Assembly (NCBI GenBank): GCA_029218405.1
Contig: JAQXRG010000055.1
Coordinates: forward strand, 1 to 64,000
Length of the DNA stretch: 64,000 bases
Source of the DNA: Bacteroidales bacterium
GTDB lineage: Bacteria; Bacteroidota; Bacteroidia; Bacteroidales; Bacteroidaceae
Direction of reading: 5' to 3'
Under the pieces are notes generated by a model. That model was not told the DNA's origin, made no database searches, and worked only from the letters and a program-made list of their open reading frames with translations. The position numbers and the translations under genes were made by a program. Positions 27,609 to 37,193 of this stretch are shown here, piece after piece; position 1 is the stretch's first letter, and every line of letters begins with the position of its first letter.

Positions 27609-28490
27609 ATGAAGACCAATTCCTTCCAAGCCTGGCTGCTGGCGGCCCGTCCGAAAACCCTGACCGGAGCCGCCATCCCCGTCATGACCGGCTGCGCCCT
27701 GGCTCATTGGCAAGGCTGCCTCCAGCTGGCCCCCGCCCTGCTCTGCTTCGCCTTCGCCTTCCTGATGCAGATTGACGCCAACTTCGTGAACGACCTCTAC
27801 GACTTCCTGAAAGGCAGCGACCGGGGCGACCGTCTGGGTCCCGAACGGGCCTGCGCCCAAGGCTGGATCAGTCCCCGGCACATGCGGTGGGGCATCCTTA
27901 TCACCACCCTGTTGGCGGCGGCCTGCGGCCTGAGCCTGCTGGCCTACGGCGGCCTGTGGATGATACCCGTAGGCCTGGCCTGCATGGTGTTCGCCTTCCT
28001 CTACACGGCCGGCCCCTATCCCTTAGCCTACCACGGCTGGGGCGACGTGCTGGTGGTGGTGTTCTTCGGCTTCGTGCCCGTGGGCTGCACCTTCCTCGTC
28101 ATGGTCCACCGGTGGGACACGTCTGTCACCCTTGCCTCGCTGGCCTGCGGCTTGGTGATTGACACCCTGCTGATGGTCAACAATTTCCGCGACCGCGAGC
28201 AGGACGCGCTGAGCGGCAAGCGAACGCTGGTAGTCCGTTTCGGCGCCCGTTTCGGCCTGGTGTTCTACTACCTGCTAGGGATGGCCGCCTGCTGGTGCTG
28301 CTTCTATTTCCTCACCTGCGGAAAGCCCTGGGCCGCCCTGCTGCCCCAGTTCTACCTGCTGCCCCACATCCTCACCACACTGAAGATGGCCCGCATCCAC
28401 CGCGGCCGCGAGCTGAACCTCGTGCTGAGCGAGACCTCGCGGAACATGCTCCTCTTCGGCCTACTGCTGACAGCCGGACTGGTGCTGTAA
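27609..28490 (+). CDS. menA: 1,4-dihydroxy-2-naphthoate polyprenyltransferase
   Basis: WLLAARPKTLTGAAIPVMTGCALAH...QIDANFVNDLYDFLKGSDRGDRLGPERACAQGWIS...NNFRDREQDALSGKRTLVVRFG. Confidence 0.9.
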   Translation: MKTNSFQAWLLAARPKTLTGAAIPVMTGCALAHWQGCLQLAPALLCFAFAFLMQIDANFVNDLYDFLKGSDRGDRLGPERACAQGWISPRHMRWGILITTLLAAACGLSLLAYGGLWMIPVGLACMVFAFLYTAGPYPLAYHGWGDVLVVVFFGFVPVGCTFLVMVHRWDTSVTLASLACGLVIDTLLMVNNFRDREQDALSGKRTLVVRFGARFGLVFYYLLGMAACWCCFYFLTCGKPWAALLPQFYLLPHILTTLKMARIHRGRELNLVLSETSRNMLLFGLLLTAGLVL

Positions 28491-28801
28491 GGAGGACGAA
28501 AGGTGGCTTAATGACCTAATGACAACGTTCCCGTTCCGAGGCGATGTTTCGAGAAAGTGTTTCGAGGACAAAGCCAGGGCATCCTACCACCGTGGGACCA
28601 TCCTAAGGCCTCTCCACGACCGGTCCGGATTTTGCAGACTCGACTATTTTTATTATTATTACCTTTGTAAAATCATCGGTCAAAAGCATTCATTCACGAC
28701 CCCATTCCAGAACGTTTCGTCAGCCAATTGAGCAGTAGCCAGCCGGATGGGATGACGCTATGGCCAGCAACGCACTACATTTTATTCACTTCAAAAAAAA
28801 C

Positions 28802-29506
28802 ATGACTATGGACATGATTACAGAATTATCACTGAGACTGGGTACAGCTCTTTTATTAGGTGGAGTCATTGGTGTCGAACGAGAATGGCGTTCCAAAGAT
28901 GCCGGCTTTCGCACTCACTTCCTTGTCGCCTTAGGAAGTGCATTATTTTGTATTGTATCCGAATATGGATTTGGAGGAAACTTAAAGGACACGTCACGAA
29001 TGGCGGCGCAGGTTGTCTCCGGCATCGGATTTTTGGGTGCCGGAACCATCATCTTCCAAAAGAATGTGATACGTGGTCTTACCACAGCCGCCGGATTATG
29101 GGTAACAGCCGCCATTGGGCTGACTTGCGGAACAGGAATGTATGCAATCGCCGCCATTGCAACAGGAATGGTGATAGTGGGTTAAGAGGTGATAAACGCC
29201 TTGATTCCTCCTATTGGCACTACCACCGTCATGCTTACTTTTACAGCGACTTCAAAAGAGCGTATCAAAAATGTCGTAAATCAAATAAAGGACGACTGCA
29301 TAGAATTGTATTCGTATGAACTCAAGAATCACCGCACTTCTCAAGGTGAAATCTTTGAGGCGAACATAGAAATGAAAGTAAGACGTGGCAATCACAATGA
29401 ACGTCTGATTGATTATATGGATGAATCCACTTTAAAAAGTCGGCTGCTCGACCAATATTTATTAATATTAGGAGCCTCCCCCCGAAAAAAGAGCTGTAAG
29501 ACGTGA
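28802..29506 (+). pseudogene. MgtC/SapB-family membrane protein interrupted by an in-frame TAA at 29183-29185
   Basis: MgtC TM domain (LSLRLGTALLLGGVIGVEREWRSKDAGFRTHFLVALGSALF...GIGFLGAGTIIF), then TAA, then in-frame EVINALIPPIGTTTVMLTFTATSKERIKNVVNQIKDD. Confidence 0.8.
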
Positions 29507-29560
29507 GGAGCTGAAAAGAACGGATGTAAATCTTGCAGACGCTTGACTTACACCCGTTAT

Positions 29561-29648
29561 TGGCGGAGAGACAGGGATTCGAACCCCGGGTACCTCGCGG
29601 TACAACGGTTTTCAAGACCGCCGCAATCGACCACTCTGCCACCTCTCC
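29561..29648 (-). tRNA. tRNA-Ser(TGA), 3' CCA encoded
   Basis: Minus strand GGAGAGGTGGCAGAGTGGTCGATTGCGGCGGTCTTGAAAACCG...GGTTCGAATCCCTGTCTCTCCGCCA. Anticodon loop CTTGAAA, long variable arm. Confidence 0.95.
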
Positions 29649-29687
29649 TGGACTTCTTCGAGAAATGTCTTCCTCAGAAAATCGGTG

Positions 29688-29718
29688 CAAAGGTAAGGTT
29701 TTTTTCTGAATCTGCAAA
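29688..29718 (-). promoter_or_regulatory. Promoter of tRNA-Ser (TTTG-N19-TACCTTTG)
   Basis: Minus strand TTTG at 29718-29715, TACCTTTG at 29695-29688. Confidence 0.6.
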
Positions 29719-29737
29719 CCTTTCACGATTTTTTTCC

Positions 29738-29768
29738 TTTGCCACATCGTTTTTTTACGTTATCTTTG
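29738..29768 (+). promoter_or_regulatory. Promoter of the AAA-ATPase/PD-(D/E)XK gene (TTTG-N19-TATCTTTG)
   Basis: TTTG 29738-29741, TATCTTTG 29761-29768. Confidence 0.6.
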
Positions 29769-29798
29769 CCGAAGGCTAACAGTAAACAATGAATGAAT

Positions 29799-31397
29799 AT
29801 GAAGTACCCGATAGGAATACAGAGTTTTGAGCGGATTAGAGAGGACGGGTTTGTCTATGTGGACAAGACCGCATTAGTGTATGACCTCGTCAGCGACGGG
29901 ACGATTTATTTCCTCGGACGGCCCCGCCGCTTCGGAAAGAGCCTGCTCGTCTCGACCTTAGAAAACTATTTCCTCGGGCACAAGGAGCTTTTCCGCGGAC
30001 TCGCCATCGACTCGTTAGAGCAGGAATGGGCGGAATATCCTGTCTTCCATGTCGATTTCAACGGAGTCAACTTCACACAGCCCCACGCCTTGGAGGACAC
30101 CCTACAAGACTTCGTGGAAAAGGCCGGGAAGGCGTACGGCATAACGTCCTCGCAAGCGCAGTTCGGATTGCGCTTCAAGGAGATACTGGAGGCCGCCCAC
30201 GAGCAGACTGGCCGCCGGGTTGTCGTGCTCATCGACGAATACGACAAGCCCCTGTTAGACGTGATGAACACGGGCATTCCCTCGCCTGTCATCGCCGGGG
30301 ACATCCAGACCCTGGAGGACTACAACCGGGAAATCTTAAAAGGCTTCTACAGCGTGTTCAAGCTTGCTGACAAGCACCTGCGGTTCGTGTTGCTGACCGG
30401 CGTGACGAAGTTCTCACAAATCAGTGTGTTCAGCGGGTTCAACCAACCGAAGGATATCAGCTACGATGCCCGCTACGACGCGCTCTGCGGCATCACCAAG
30501 GACGAACTGCTCACCGTCTTCAAGGAGCAGATCCGGGAACTGGGCGAGATGAACGGCATGACGGAGGAGGAGGCCATCGACAAGCTGACACACAAGTACG
30601 ACGGCTATCACTTCAGCAAACGGATGAAGGATATCTTCAACCCGTTCAGTATCCTTAACTGCTTAGACTCTAAAGATTTTCAAAACTATTGGTTCGCCAC
30701 CGGAACCCCCACCTACCTCATGCGCCTGATGGCCGACAACCGGGAGAACATCAACGAGCTGGCGGGGAAGGAATACCCTGCCGCCGAGTTCGTGGACTAC
30801 AAGGCTACCCGGCAGAAACCGCTGCCCATGCTCTACCAAAGCGGATACCTGACCATCAAGGGCTATGACCCGGACTTTAATGTCTATCGCCTGGACTTCC
30901 CTAACGAGGAGGTGCGAAGCGGAATGGTGGCCCTGCTCGCGTCCGACTATTTCAGTAACGAGAACTATTCCAGTTCCTGGATTATTGATGTCACACGGAC
31001 ACTCCGTAAAGGCGACCTGGAGAAGTTCAAGCTCCAGCTCACCGCCTTCCTGGCCAACGTCTCCTACCGCTTCCAGCGCAAACAGGATGTCCGTGAGTGC
31101 GAGCGGCACTTCCAGTACACCTTCTACCTCATCCTGCAGCTGCTCGGCAAGTACAACACCTATGTGGAGAAGGAGACCAGCCAGGGACGCATCGACTGCG
31201 TGTTGGAGTGTCCCGGTTACGTCTATATCTTCGAATTCAAGCTCAACTCCACTGCCGGGGCGGCTCTGCAGCAGATTGACAACAAAGGCTACGCGCTGTC
31301 CTACGCCGCCGACACGCGGAAGCTGTACAAGGTGGGGGTCAGCTTCTCCTCGGAGACAGGTACCGTCAACGACTTTGACTACTGTACTCGCGAGTAA
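29799..31397 (+). CDS. AAA-ATPase-like protein with C-terminal PD-(D/E)XK nuclease domain (DUF1703 family)
   Basis: MKYPIGIQSFERIREDGFVYVDKTALVYDLVSDGTIYFLGRPRRFGKSLLVSTLENYF; C-terminal GRIDCVLECPGYVYIFEFKL. Confidence 0.92.
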   Translation: MKYPIGIQSFERIREDGFVYVDKTALVYDLVSDGTIYFLGRPRRFGKSLLVSTLENYFLGHKELFRGLAIDSLEQEWAEYPVFHVDFNGVNFTQPHALEDTLQDFVEKAGKAYGITSSQAQFGLRFKEILEAAHEQTGRRVVVLIDEYDKPLLDVMNTGIPSPVIAGDIQTLEDYNREILKGFYSVFKLADKHLRFVLLTGVTKFSQISVFSGFNQPKDISYDARYDALCGITKDELLTVFKEQIRELGEMNGMTEEEAIDKLTHKYDGYHFSKRMKDIFNPFSILNCLDSKDFQNYWFATGTPTYLMRLMADNRENINELAGKEYPAAEFVDYKATRQKPLPMLYQSGYLTIKGYDPDFNVYRLDFPNEEVRSGMVALLASDYFSNENYSSSWIIDVTRTLRKGDLEKFKLQLTAFLANVSYRFQRKQDVRECERHFQYTFYLILQLLGKYNTYVEKETSQGRIDCVLECPGYVYIFEFKLNSTAGAALQQIDNKGYALSYAADTRKLYKVGVSFSSETGTVNDFDYCTRE

Positions 31398-31472
31398 GCT
31401 GAAGCGCGCTGAACACCCTCACTCAGGTGCTCCACAACGGAGATTTTCCGCACGCCTTTTCCGGCTCAGGAC

Positions 31473-31503
31473 TTGGTGTTTCTGCCAAAAATACGTAAAT
31501 TTG
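31473..31503 (+). promoter_or_regulatory. Promoter of the dsbD-like gene (TTG-N20-TAAATTTG)
   Basis: TTG 31473-31475, TAAATTTG 31496-31503. Confidence 0.55.
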
Positions 31504-31560
31504 CGCCCTGTAAGCAGAATACGAACGAAAACAAGTATTAACTCATATCCACACATCGCA

Positions 31561-33588
31561 ATGACGAAAAAGATTCTACTCAGTTGGCTGTTCATGGCCA
31601 TGCTCTGCCTGCCGGCACTGGCGCAAATCCAGGATCCGGTGAAGTTCAAGACAGAATGGAAAGCGCTTTCGGAAGAGGAAGCGGAAATCATCTTCACGGG
31701 TGCCATCGACGAAGGATGGCATGTGTATTCCACCGACCTGGGGGACGGAGGTCCGACACAGGCTGCGCTGAACATCGAAGTGCTCAACGGCGCACGGCTG
31801 GAAGGCAAGCTGACCCCCCGCGGCAAAGAAGTGGACAAGATGGACCCAGTGTTCGACATGCGGGTGCGCTATTTTGAGAAACAGGCCGTCTTCGTGCAGA
31901 AAGTGAAGCTGTTGGGCGGCGACTACCGCATTGCGGGCTATCTGGAATACGGCGCATGCAACGACGAGAACTGCCTGCCACCCGCCGCAGTGGAGTTCAC
32001 CTTTAACGGACAGGCGAAGGGAACCGCAGCGGCCGCCCTCCCCACGGATGGAGAAAACGCAGCCGCAGCGGACGGAGCAAACGCTACAGCGGACGGACAA
32101 GGAGCCGCCACAGAGCAGGCCGGACCGGACACCGCCGCCACAGCCCTGCAAGGCACCGCCGACTACTGGCGGCCGGTGGTAAGCGAGCTGCGGGCCATGG
32201 GCGAGCAGGTACAGGCCAGCGACCTTTCCTGGTTCTACATCTTCGGCATGGGCTTCGTGGGCGGTCTGCTGGCCTTGTTCACGCCCTGTGTATGGCCCAT
32301 CATCCCGATGACCGTCAGCTTCTTCCTGAAGCGCACCAAGGACAAGAAGAAGGGCATCCGCGACGCATGGACCTACGGCGCGTCCATCGTGGTCATCTAC
32401 CTGACACTGGGGCTGGCCATCACCCTGATTTTTGGCGCCAGCGCCCTGAACGCCCTCTCCACCAACGCTGTCTTCAACATCCTGTTCTGCCTGATGCTGG
32501 TGGTGTTCGCCGCCTCGTTCTTCGGCGCGTTCGAGATTACCCTGCCCTCGAAGTGGAGCAACGCGGTGGACAGCAAGGCCGAGCAGACCACGGGCCTGCT
32601 GAGCATCTTCCTCATGGCCTTCACGCTGTCACTGGTGTCCTTCTCCTGCACGGGCCCCATCATCGGCTTCCTGCTGGTAGAGGTGTCCACCACCGGCAGT
32701 GTGGTCGCCCCCGCCATCGGCATGCTGGGCTTTGCCCTGGCCTTGGCCCTGCCGTTCACCCTCTTCGCGCTTTTCCCCTCCTGGCTGAAGTCGATGCCGA
32801 AGTCGGGCGGCTGGATGAACGTCATCAAGGTGACGCTGGGCTTCTTAGAGCTGGCCTTCGCGCTGAAGTTCCTCTCGGTGGCCGACCTGGCCTACGGCTG
32901 GCGGCTGCTGGACCGCGAGACCTTCCTCGCCCTGTGGATTGTCATCTTCGGCCTGCTGGGCTTCTACCTGCTGGGCAAGGTCAAGTTCCCGCACGACGAT
33001 GATGACACGAAGGTGAGCGTGCCCCGCTTCTTCATGGCCCTCTTCTCGCTGGCCTTCGCCGTCTATATGATTCCGGGCCTGTGGGGCGCCCCGCTGAAGG
33101 CGGTCAGCGCATTCGCGCCGCCCATGCAGACCCAGGACTTCAACCTCTACAAGAACGAGGTGCACGCACAGTTCACCGACTTCGACGCGGGCATGGCCTA
33201 CGCCCGCCAGCAGCGCAAGCCGGTGATGCTGGACTTCACGGGCTTCGGCTGCGTGAACTGCCGGAAGATGGAGCTGGCTGTATGGACCGACCCAAAGGTG
33301 AGCAAGCTGATGAACGAGGACTACGTGCTGATTACGCTCTACGTGGACGAGAAGACGAAACTGCCCGAGCCCATAAAGATCATGGAGAACGGACAGGAGC
33401 GCACGCTGCGCACCGTGGGCGACAAGTGGAGCTACCTGCAACGCTCGAAGTTCGGTGCCAACGCACAACCGTTCTACGTACTGATTGACAACGACGGAAT
33501 GCCGCTCAACGCTTCCTACTCGTACGACGAGGAGGTGCAGAAGTACGTGGAGTTCCTAGAGACGGGACTGAAGAACTACAAGAAATAA
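31561..33588 (+). CDS. DsbD-family protein-disulfide reductase
   Basis: Signal peptide, DsbD alpha-like domain, TM domain (FVGGLLALFTPCVWPIIPMTVSFF), C-terminal thioredoxin motif FTGFGCVNCRKME. Confidence 0.92.
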   Translation: MTKKILLSWLFMAMLCLPALAQIQDPVKFKTEWKALSEEEAEIIFTGAIDEGWHVYSTDLGDGGPTQAALNIEVLNGARLEGKLTPRGKEVDKMDPVFDMRVRYFEKQAVFVQKVKLLGGDYRIAGYLEYGACNDENCLPPAAVEFTFNGQAKGTAAAALPTDGENAAAADGANATADGQGAATEQAGPDTAATALQGTADYWRPVVSELRAMGEQVQASDLSWFYIFGMGFVGGLLALFTPCVWPIIPMTVSFFLKRTKDKKKGIRDAWTYGASIVVIYLTLGLAITLIFGASALNALSTNAVFNILFCLMLVVFAASFFGAFEITLPSKWSNAVDSKAEQTTGLLSIFLMAFTLSLVSFSCTGPIIGFLLVEVSTTGSVVAPAIGMLGFALALALPFTLFALFPSWLKSMPKSGGWMNVIKVTLGFLELAFALKFLSVADLAYGWRLLDRETFLALWIVIFGLLGFYLLGKVKFPHDDDDTKVSVPRFFMALFSLAFAVYMIPGLWGAPLKAVSAFAPPMQTQDFNLYKNEVHAQFTDFDAGMAYARQQRKPVMLDFTGFGCVNCRKMELAVWTDPKVSKLMNEDYVLITLYVDEKTKLPEPIKIMENGQERTLRTVGDKWSYLQRSKFGANAQPFYVLIDNDGMPLNASYSYDEEVQKYVEFLETGLKNYKK

Positions 33589-33622
33589 ACCACGGCCACT
33601 ATCCTAAAAGAAGAGAGAGCGT

Positions 33623-34918
33623 ATGATAGAGAAATCGGAAAGAGAACAGATTATCGCCCTGATAAAGCGAGAGGTGGTGCCCGCCATCGGCTGTACGGAG
33701 CCCATCGCCGTGGCCCTGTGCGTGGCCCGTGCCACGGAACTGCTGGAAAGCCGCCCGGAACAAATCCGGGTGGCGCTCAGCGCGAACATCCTGAAAAACG
33801 CCATGGGAGTGGGCATCCCCGGCACCGGCGGCATGATAGGGCTGCCCATCGCCATCGCGCTGGGAACCCTCATCGGCAAGTCGGCCTACCAGCTGGAGGT
33901 CCTGAAGGACAGCACACCGGAAGCGGTGGAGGAAGGCAAACGGCTCATCGGCGAGAACATCATCCACATCGCCCTGAAGGAGGGCATCGAGGAGAAGCTT
34001 TACATCGAGGTGACCTGCCAGGCCGACGGGCATACGGCCACCGCCATCATCAGCGGCGGACACACCCGCTTCGTCCACGAGAGCCGTGACGGGGTCACCC
34101 TGCTCGACCGCCAGGGGGGCGTGACCGAGGAAAGCGGGGAGAAAGCGCCCGAACTGACCCTGCGGAAGGTGTTCGAGTTTGCCGACACCACACCCATCGA
34201 AGAGATTGCCTTCATCGGGGAGGCCAAGCGACTGAACAAAGCGGCCGCCGAACAGTCGTTCAAGGCTCGCTACGGCCATGAGCTGGGACGTACGCTGCGC
34301 GGCAGCCAGAGCGAGCGGACTTTCTTAGACAACAACACGTTCACGCACATCCTTTCCTACACGTCGGGGGCTTGCGACGCGCGTATGGCAGGCGCCATGA
34401 TTCCGGTGATGAGCAACTCGGGCAGCGGCAACCAAGGCATTGCCGCCACCGTGCCGGTGGTGGTCTATGCCGAGGACAACCACAAGACCGAGGAGGAGCT
34501 GACGCGCGCCCTGATCCTGAGCCACCTCACCGCCATCTACATCAAGCAGAGCCTGGGCCGGCTGTCGGCCCTCTGCGGCTGCGTGGTGGCCGCCACGGGC
34601 AGTAGCTGCGGCATCACTTACCTGATGGGAGGGCGCTACGAGCAGGTATCGTATGCGGTGCAGAACATGATCGCCACGCTGACGGGCATGATCTGCGACG
34701 GCGCAAAACCGAGCTGTGCCCTGAAGCTGACCAGCGGCGTATCGACGGCGGTCCTCTCGGCCATCCTCGCCATGGAGCAGAAATGTGTGACTTCGGTCGA
34801 GGGCATCGTGGAGAAGGACGTGGATCGCAGTATCCGGAACCTGACGCACATCGGCAGCGTGGGCATGAACGAGACCGACCGCATGGTGCTCGACATCATG
34901 ACGCACAAGCAACCGTAA
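33623..34918 (+). CDS. L-cysteine desulfidase / serine dehydratase alpha-like protein (UPF0597/CyuA family)
   Basis: VVPAIGCTEPIAVALCVARATELL...MPVMSNSGSGNQGIAATVPV-like region (AMIPVMSNSGSGNQGIAATVPVVVYAED). Confidence 0.85.
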   Translation: MIEKSEREQIIALIKREVVPAIGCTEPIAVALCVARATELLESRPEQIRVALSANILKNAMGVGIPGTGGMIGLPIAIALGTLIGKSAYQLEVLKDSTPEAVEEGKRLIGENIIHIALKEGIEEKLYIEVTCQADGHTATAIISGGHTRFVHESRDGVTLLDRQGGVTEESGEKAPELTLRKVFEFADTTPIEEIAFIGEAKRLNKAAAEQSFKARYGHELGRTLRGSQSERTFLDNNTFTHILSYTSGACDARMAGAMIPVMSNSGSGNQGIAATVPVVVYAEDNHKTEEELTRALILSHLTAIYIKQSLGRLSALCGCVVAATGSSCGITYLMGGRYEQVSYAVQNMIATLTGMICDGAKPSCALKLTSGVSTAVLSAILAMEQKCVTSVEGIVEKDVDRSIRNLTHIGSVGMNETDRMVLDIMTHKQP

Positions 34919-34937
34919 CCAACGTGACGCTACGGAC

Positions 34938-35603
34938 ATGGACGCTACCGACTATTTGCACGAACTGATTGCCGAAGGGGAGCACCTACACCAGGATTTC
35001 AAGTTCGCCATCTCCGACGCCCGCAAGATAGCCCGGAGCCTGTCCGCCTTCGCCAACACCGGGGGCGGACGGCTGTTGGTGGGCGTGAAGGACAACGGGC
35101 GAATCGCCGGCGTGCGCTCGGAGGAGGAGATGTACATGATCGAGGCGGCCGCCTCCCTGTACTGCCGCCCTGCCGCCGAAATCCATACGTATATATATAA
35201 GGTAGAGGGGAAGGATGTCCTCGTGGTGGAAATCCCGGAGCACGCAGTGAAGCCTGTCTGCGCAGTGGACGAGGAGGGAAAGGCGTGGGCGTACGTCCGT
35301 GTGGCCGACGAGAACATCCTGGCCAATGCCGTCCACCTGAACATCTGGAAGCACGAGCGGCAGGAGACGGAGGTGGTGATGACCTACACCGAACAGGAAC
35401 AACGGCTGCTCGACGTACTGGGACAACGGGGAGCTCTCTCGCTGAACCAGTGCTCCAAGGTCATGGGCACGGACCGCCGCTCCCTCTGCCAGCTGCTGGC
35501 CGACTTCATCCGCTTCGGCCTGGTGGAGCAGGTCTTCACCGGACACCGCTTCCACTACCGCCTGCGGACATCCGCCACTGACCTTCCGCCGGGCGAACCC
35601 TGA
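34938..35603 (+). CDS. AlbA_2/Schlafen-like ATP-binding protein
   Basis: EHLHQDFKFAISDARKIARSLSAFANTGGGRLLVGVKDNGRIAGV, with a C-terminal winged-helix-like region. Confidence 0.8.
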   Translation: MDATDYLHELIAEGEHLHQDFKFAISDARKIARSLSAFANTGGGRLLVGVKDNGRIAGVRSEEEMYMIEAAASLYCRPAAEIHTYIYKVEGKDVLVVEIPEHAVKPVCAVDEEGKAWAYVRVADENILANAVHLNIWKHERQETEVVMTYTEQEQRLLDVLGQRGALSLNQCSKVMGTDRRSLCQLLADFIRFGLVEQVFTGHRFHYRLRTSATDLPPGEP

Positions 35604-35744
35604 ACAAATCCTGAACGGCCGCAGAATGCCCCCCTAACGGACAAACAGCGTGCTCCTGACCCGCCCACAGAATGAACAAACGATAATCCCTTCATCCCGA
35701 ACAGACCAACAATGATTTTCACTGACCCAAACAACTGAACGAAT

Positions 35745-37145
35745 ATGGAAATCTTTCAATCTCTCATTAACGGGGCGAACGACCTACTTTGGACGTATGT
35801 CCTCATCGCCCTGCTCATCGGTTGCGGACTGTGGTTCAGCCTCCGCACCCGCTTCGTACAATTCCGCCTGTTCCGCGAGATGATCCGCACCCTGGGCGAG
35901 TCCGCCCCCAGCACGGACGGCCACGAGCGGCACATCTCTTCCTTCCAGGCCTTCACCATCTCCTTGGCCAGCCGGGTGGGGACGGGCAACCTGGCCGGCG
36001 TGGCCACCGCCATCACCGTGGGCGGTCCGGGTGCCATCTTCTGGATGTGGGTCATCGCCCTCATCGGCGCCAGCAGCTCCTTCGTCGAGTCCACCCTGGC
36101 CCAGCTGTTCAAGGTGAGAGGCGAGACATCCTTCATCGGCGGACCGGCCTACTACATGGAGAAGGGGCTGAAGAAACGCTGGATGGGCGTGCTGTTCGCC
36201 GTGCTCATCACCCTGACCTTCGGCTTCGCCTTCAACTCGGTGCAAAGTAACACCCTCTGCGCTGCCTTCGAACACGCCTTCGGGACAGACCCACTCTGGA
36301 TGGGCCTGGGACTCACCGCAGCCACCCTGCTCATCATTTTCGGAGGCGTGCACCGCATCGCCCGTGTGAGCAGCCTCATCGTGCCTGTGATGGCCGTGGG
36401 CTACCTGCTGCTGGCCTTGCTGATTGTCGTCATGAACCTGGAGCACCTGCCCGCCGTCCTGACACAGATTGTGGAGAACGCCTTCGGCCTCCACCAGGCC
36501 GTGGGCGGCACGTTGGGTGCCGCCCTGATGCAGGGCATCCGCCGCGGCCTGTTCAGCAACGAGGCCGGTATGGGCTCGGCCCCCAACGCCGCCGCCACCG
36601 CCCATGTGGGCCACCCGGTGCAGCAAGGGTTCATCCAGACCCTGGGCGTCTTCTCGGACACCCTGCTCATCTGCTCCTGCACCGCCTTCATCATCCTGTG
36701 CAGTGGGGTGGACACAACGACGACCGCCGACGGCGTACAGCTGACGCAGACCGCCCTGACCTCGCAAGTGGGCAGCATCGGAGCCTCCTACGTGGCCGTC
36801 GCCCTGATGTTCTTCGCCTACAGCTCCATCCTGGGCAACTACTACTACGGCGAAGCCAACCTGCAGTTCATCACCCGAAAGAAGTGGGTGCTGCAGACCT
36901 ACCGCCTGCTGGCGGGCAGCATGGTGCTGTTCGGAGCGGTGGCCAGCCTCAACGTGGTGTGGAGCTTGGCCGACCTGTTCATGGCACTGATGGCCCTCTG
37001 CAACCTGACAGCCATCCTGCTGCTGGGCAAATACGCCTTCCGCCTGCTCGATGACTACTGCCGCCAGAAACGCGCGGGAGTGAAGAATCCGGTCTTCCGG
37101 AAAGAGCAGATGAAAGATATTGCGCCCGACATAACGTGTTGGTGA
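35745..37145 (+). CDS. AGCS-family sodium:alanine/glycine symporter
   Basis: SLASRVGTGNLAGVATAITVGGPGAIFWMWVIALIGASSSFVESTLAQLFK...GLFSNEAGMGSAPNAAA. Confidence 0.93.
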   Translation: MEIFQSLINGANDLLWTYVLIALLIGCGLWFSLRTRFVQFRLFREMIRTLGESAPSTDGHERHISSFQAFTISLASRVGTGNLAGVATAITVGGPGAIFWMWVIALIGASSSFVESTLAQLFKVRGETSFIGGPAYYMEKGLKKRWMGVLFAVLITLTFGFAFNSVQSNTLCAAFEHAFGTDPLWMGLGLTAATLLIIFGGVHRIARVSSLIVPVMAVGYLLLALLIVVMNLEHLPAVLTQIVENAFGLHQAVGGTLGAALMQGIRRGLFSNEAGMGSAPNAAATAHVGHPVQQGFIQTLGVFSDTLLICSCTAFIILCSGVDTTTTADGVQLTQTALTSQVGSIGASYVAVALMFFAYSSILGNYYYGEANLQFITRKKWVLQTYRLLAGSMVLFGAVASLNVVWSLADLFMALMALCNLTAILLLGKYAFRLLDDYCRQKRAGVKNPVFRKEQMKDIAPDITCW

Positions 37146-37193
37146 CATTTTTCATGTATATTTGCAACCTGAATATAAAACCTCAATAGAACT

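Noticed and set aside
28642-28662. Short TTA/ATT microsatellite upstream of mgtC
   Set aside because: Too short (three to four units) to claim functional variation.
28519-28731. 70-aa ORF between menA and mgtC
   Set aside because: No recognisable motif. A run of Tyr codons comes from a short TTA/ATT microsatellite, so it is probably noncoding.
29561-29648. tRNA-Ser as an attachment site of an integrated element
   Set aside because: No integrase and no duplicated tRNA 3' end found nearby; only the flanking DUF1703 gene is suggestive.
30865-31560. N-terminal extension of the dsbD-like ORF (907 aa)
   Set aside because: The extension is the wrong frame of the DUF1703 gene. A proper promoter (31473-31503) and a signal peptide start at 31561.
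35784-37148. 454-aa minus-strand ORF opposite the AGCS symporter
   Set aside because: Antisense to a clear transporter gene, with biased composition and no domain.
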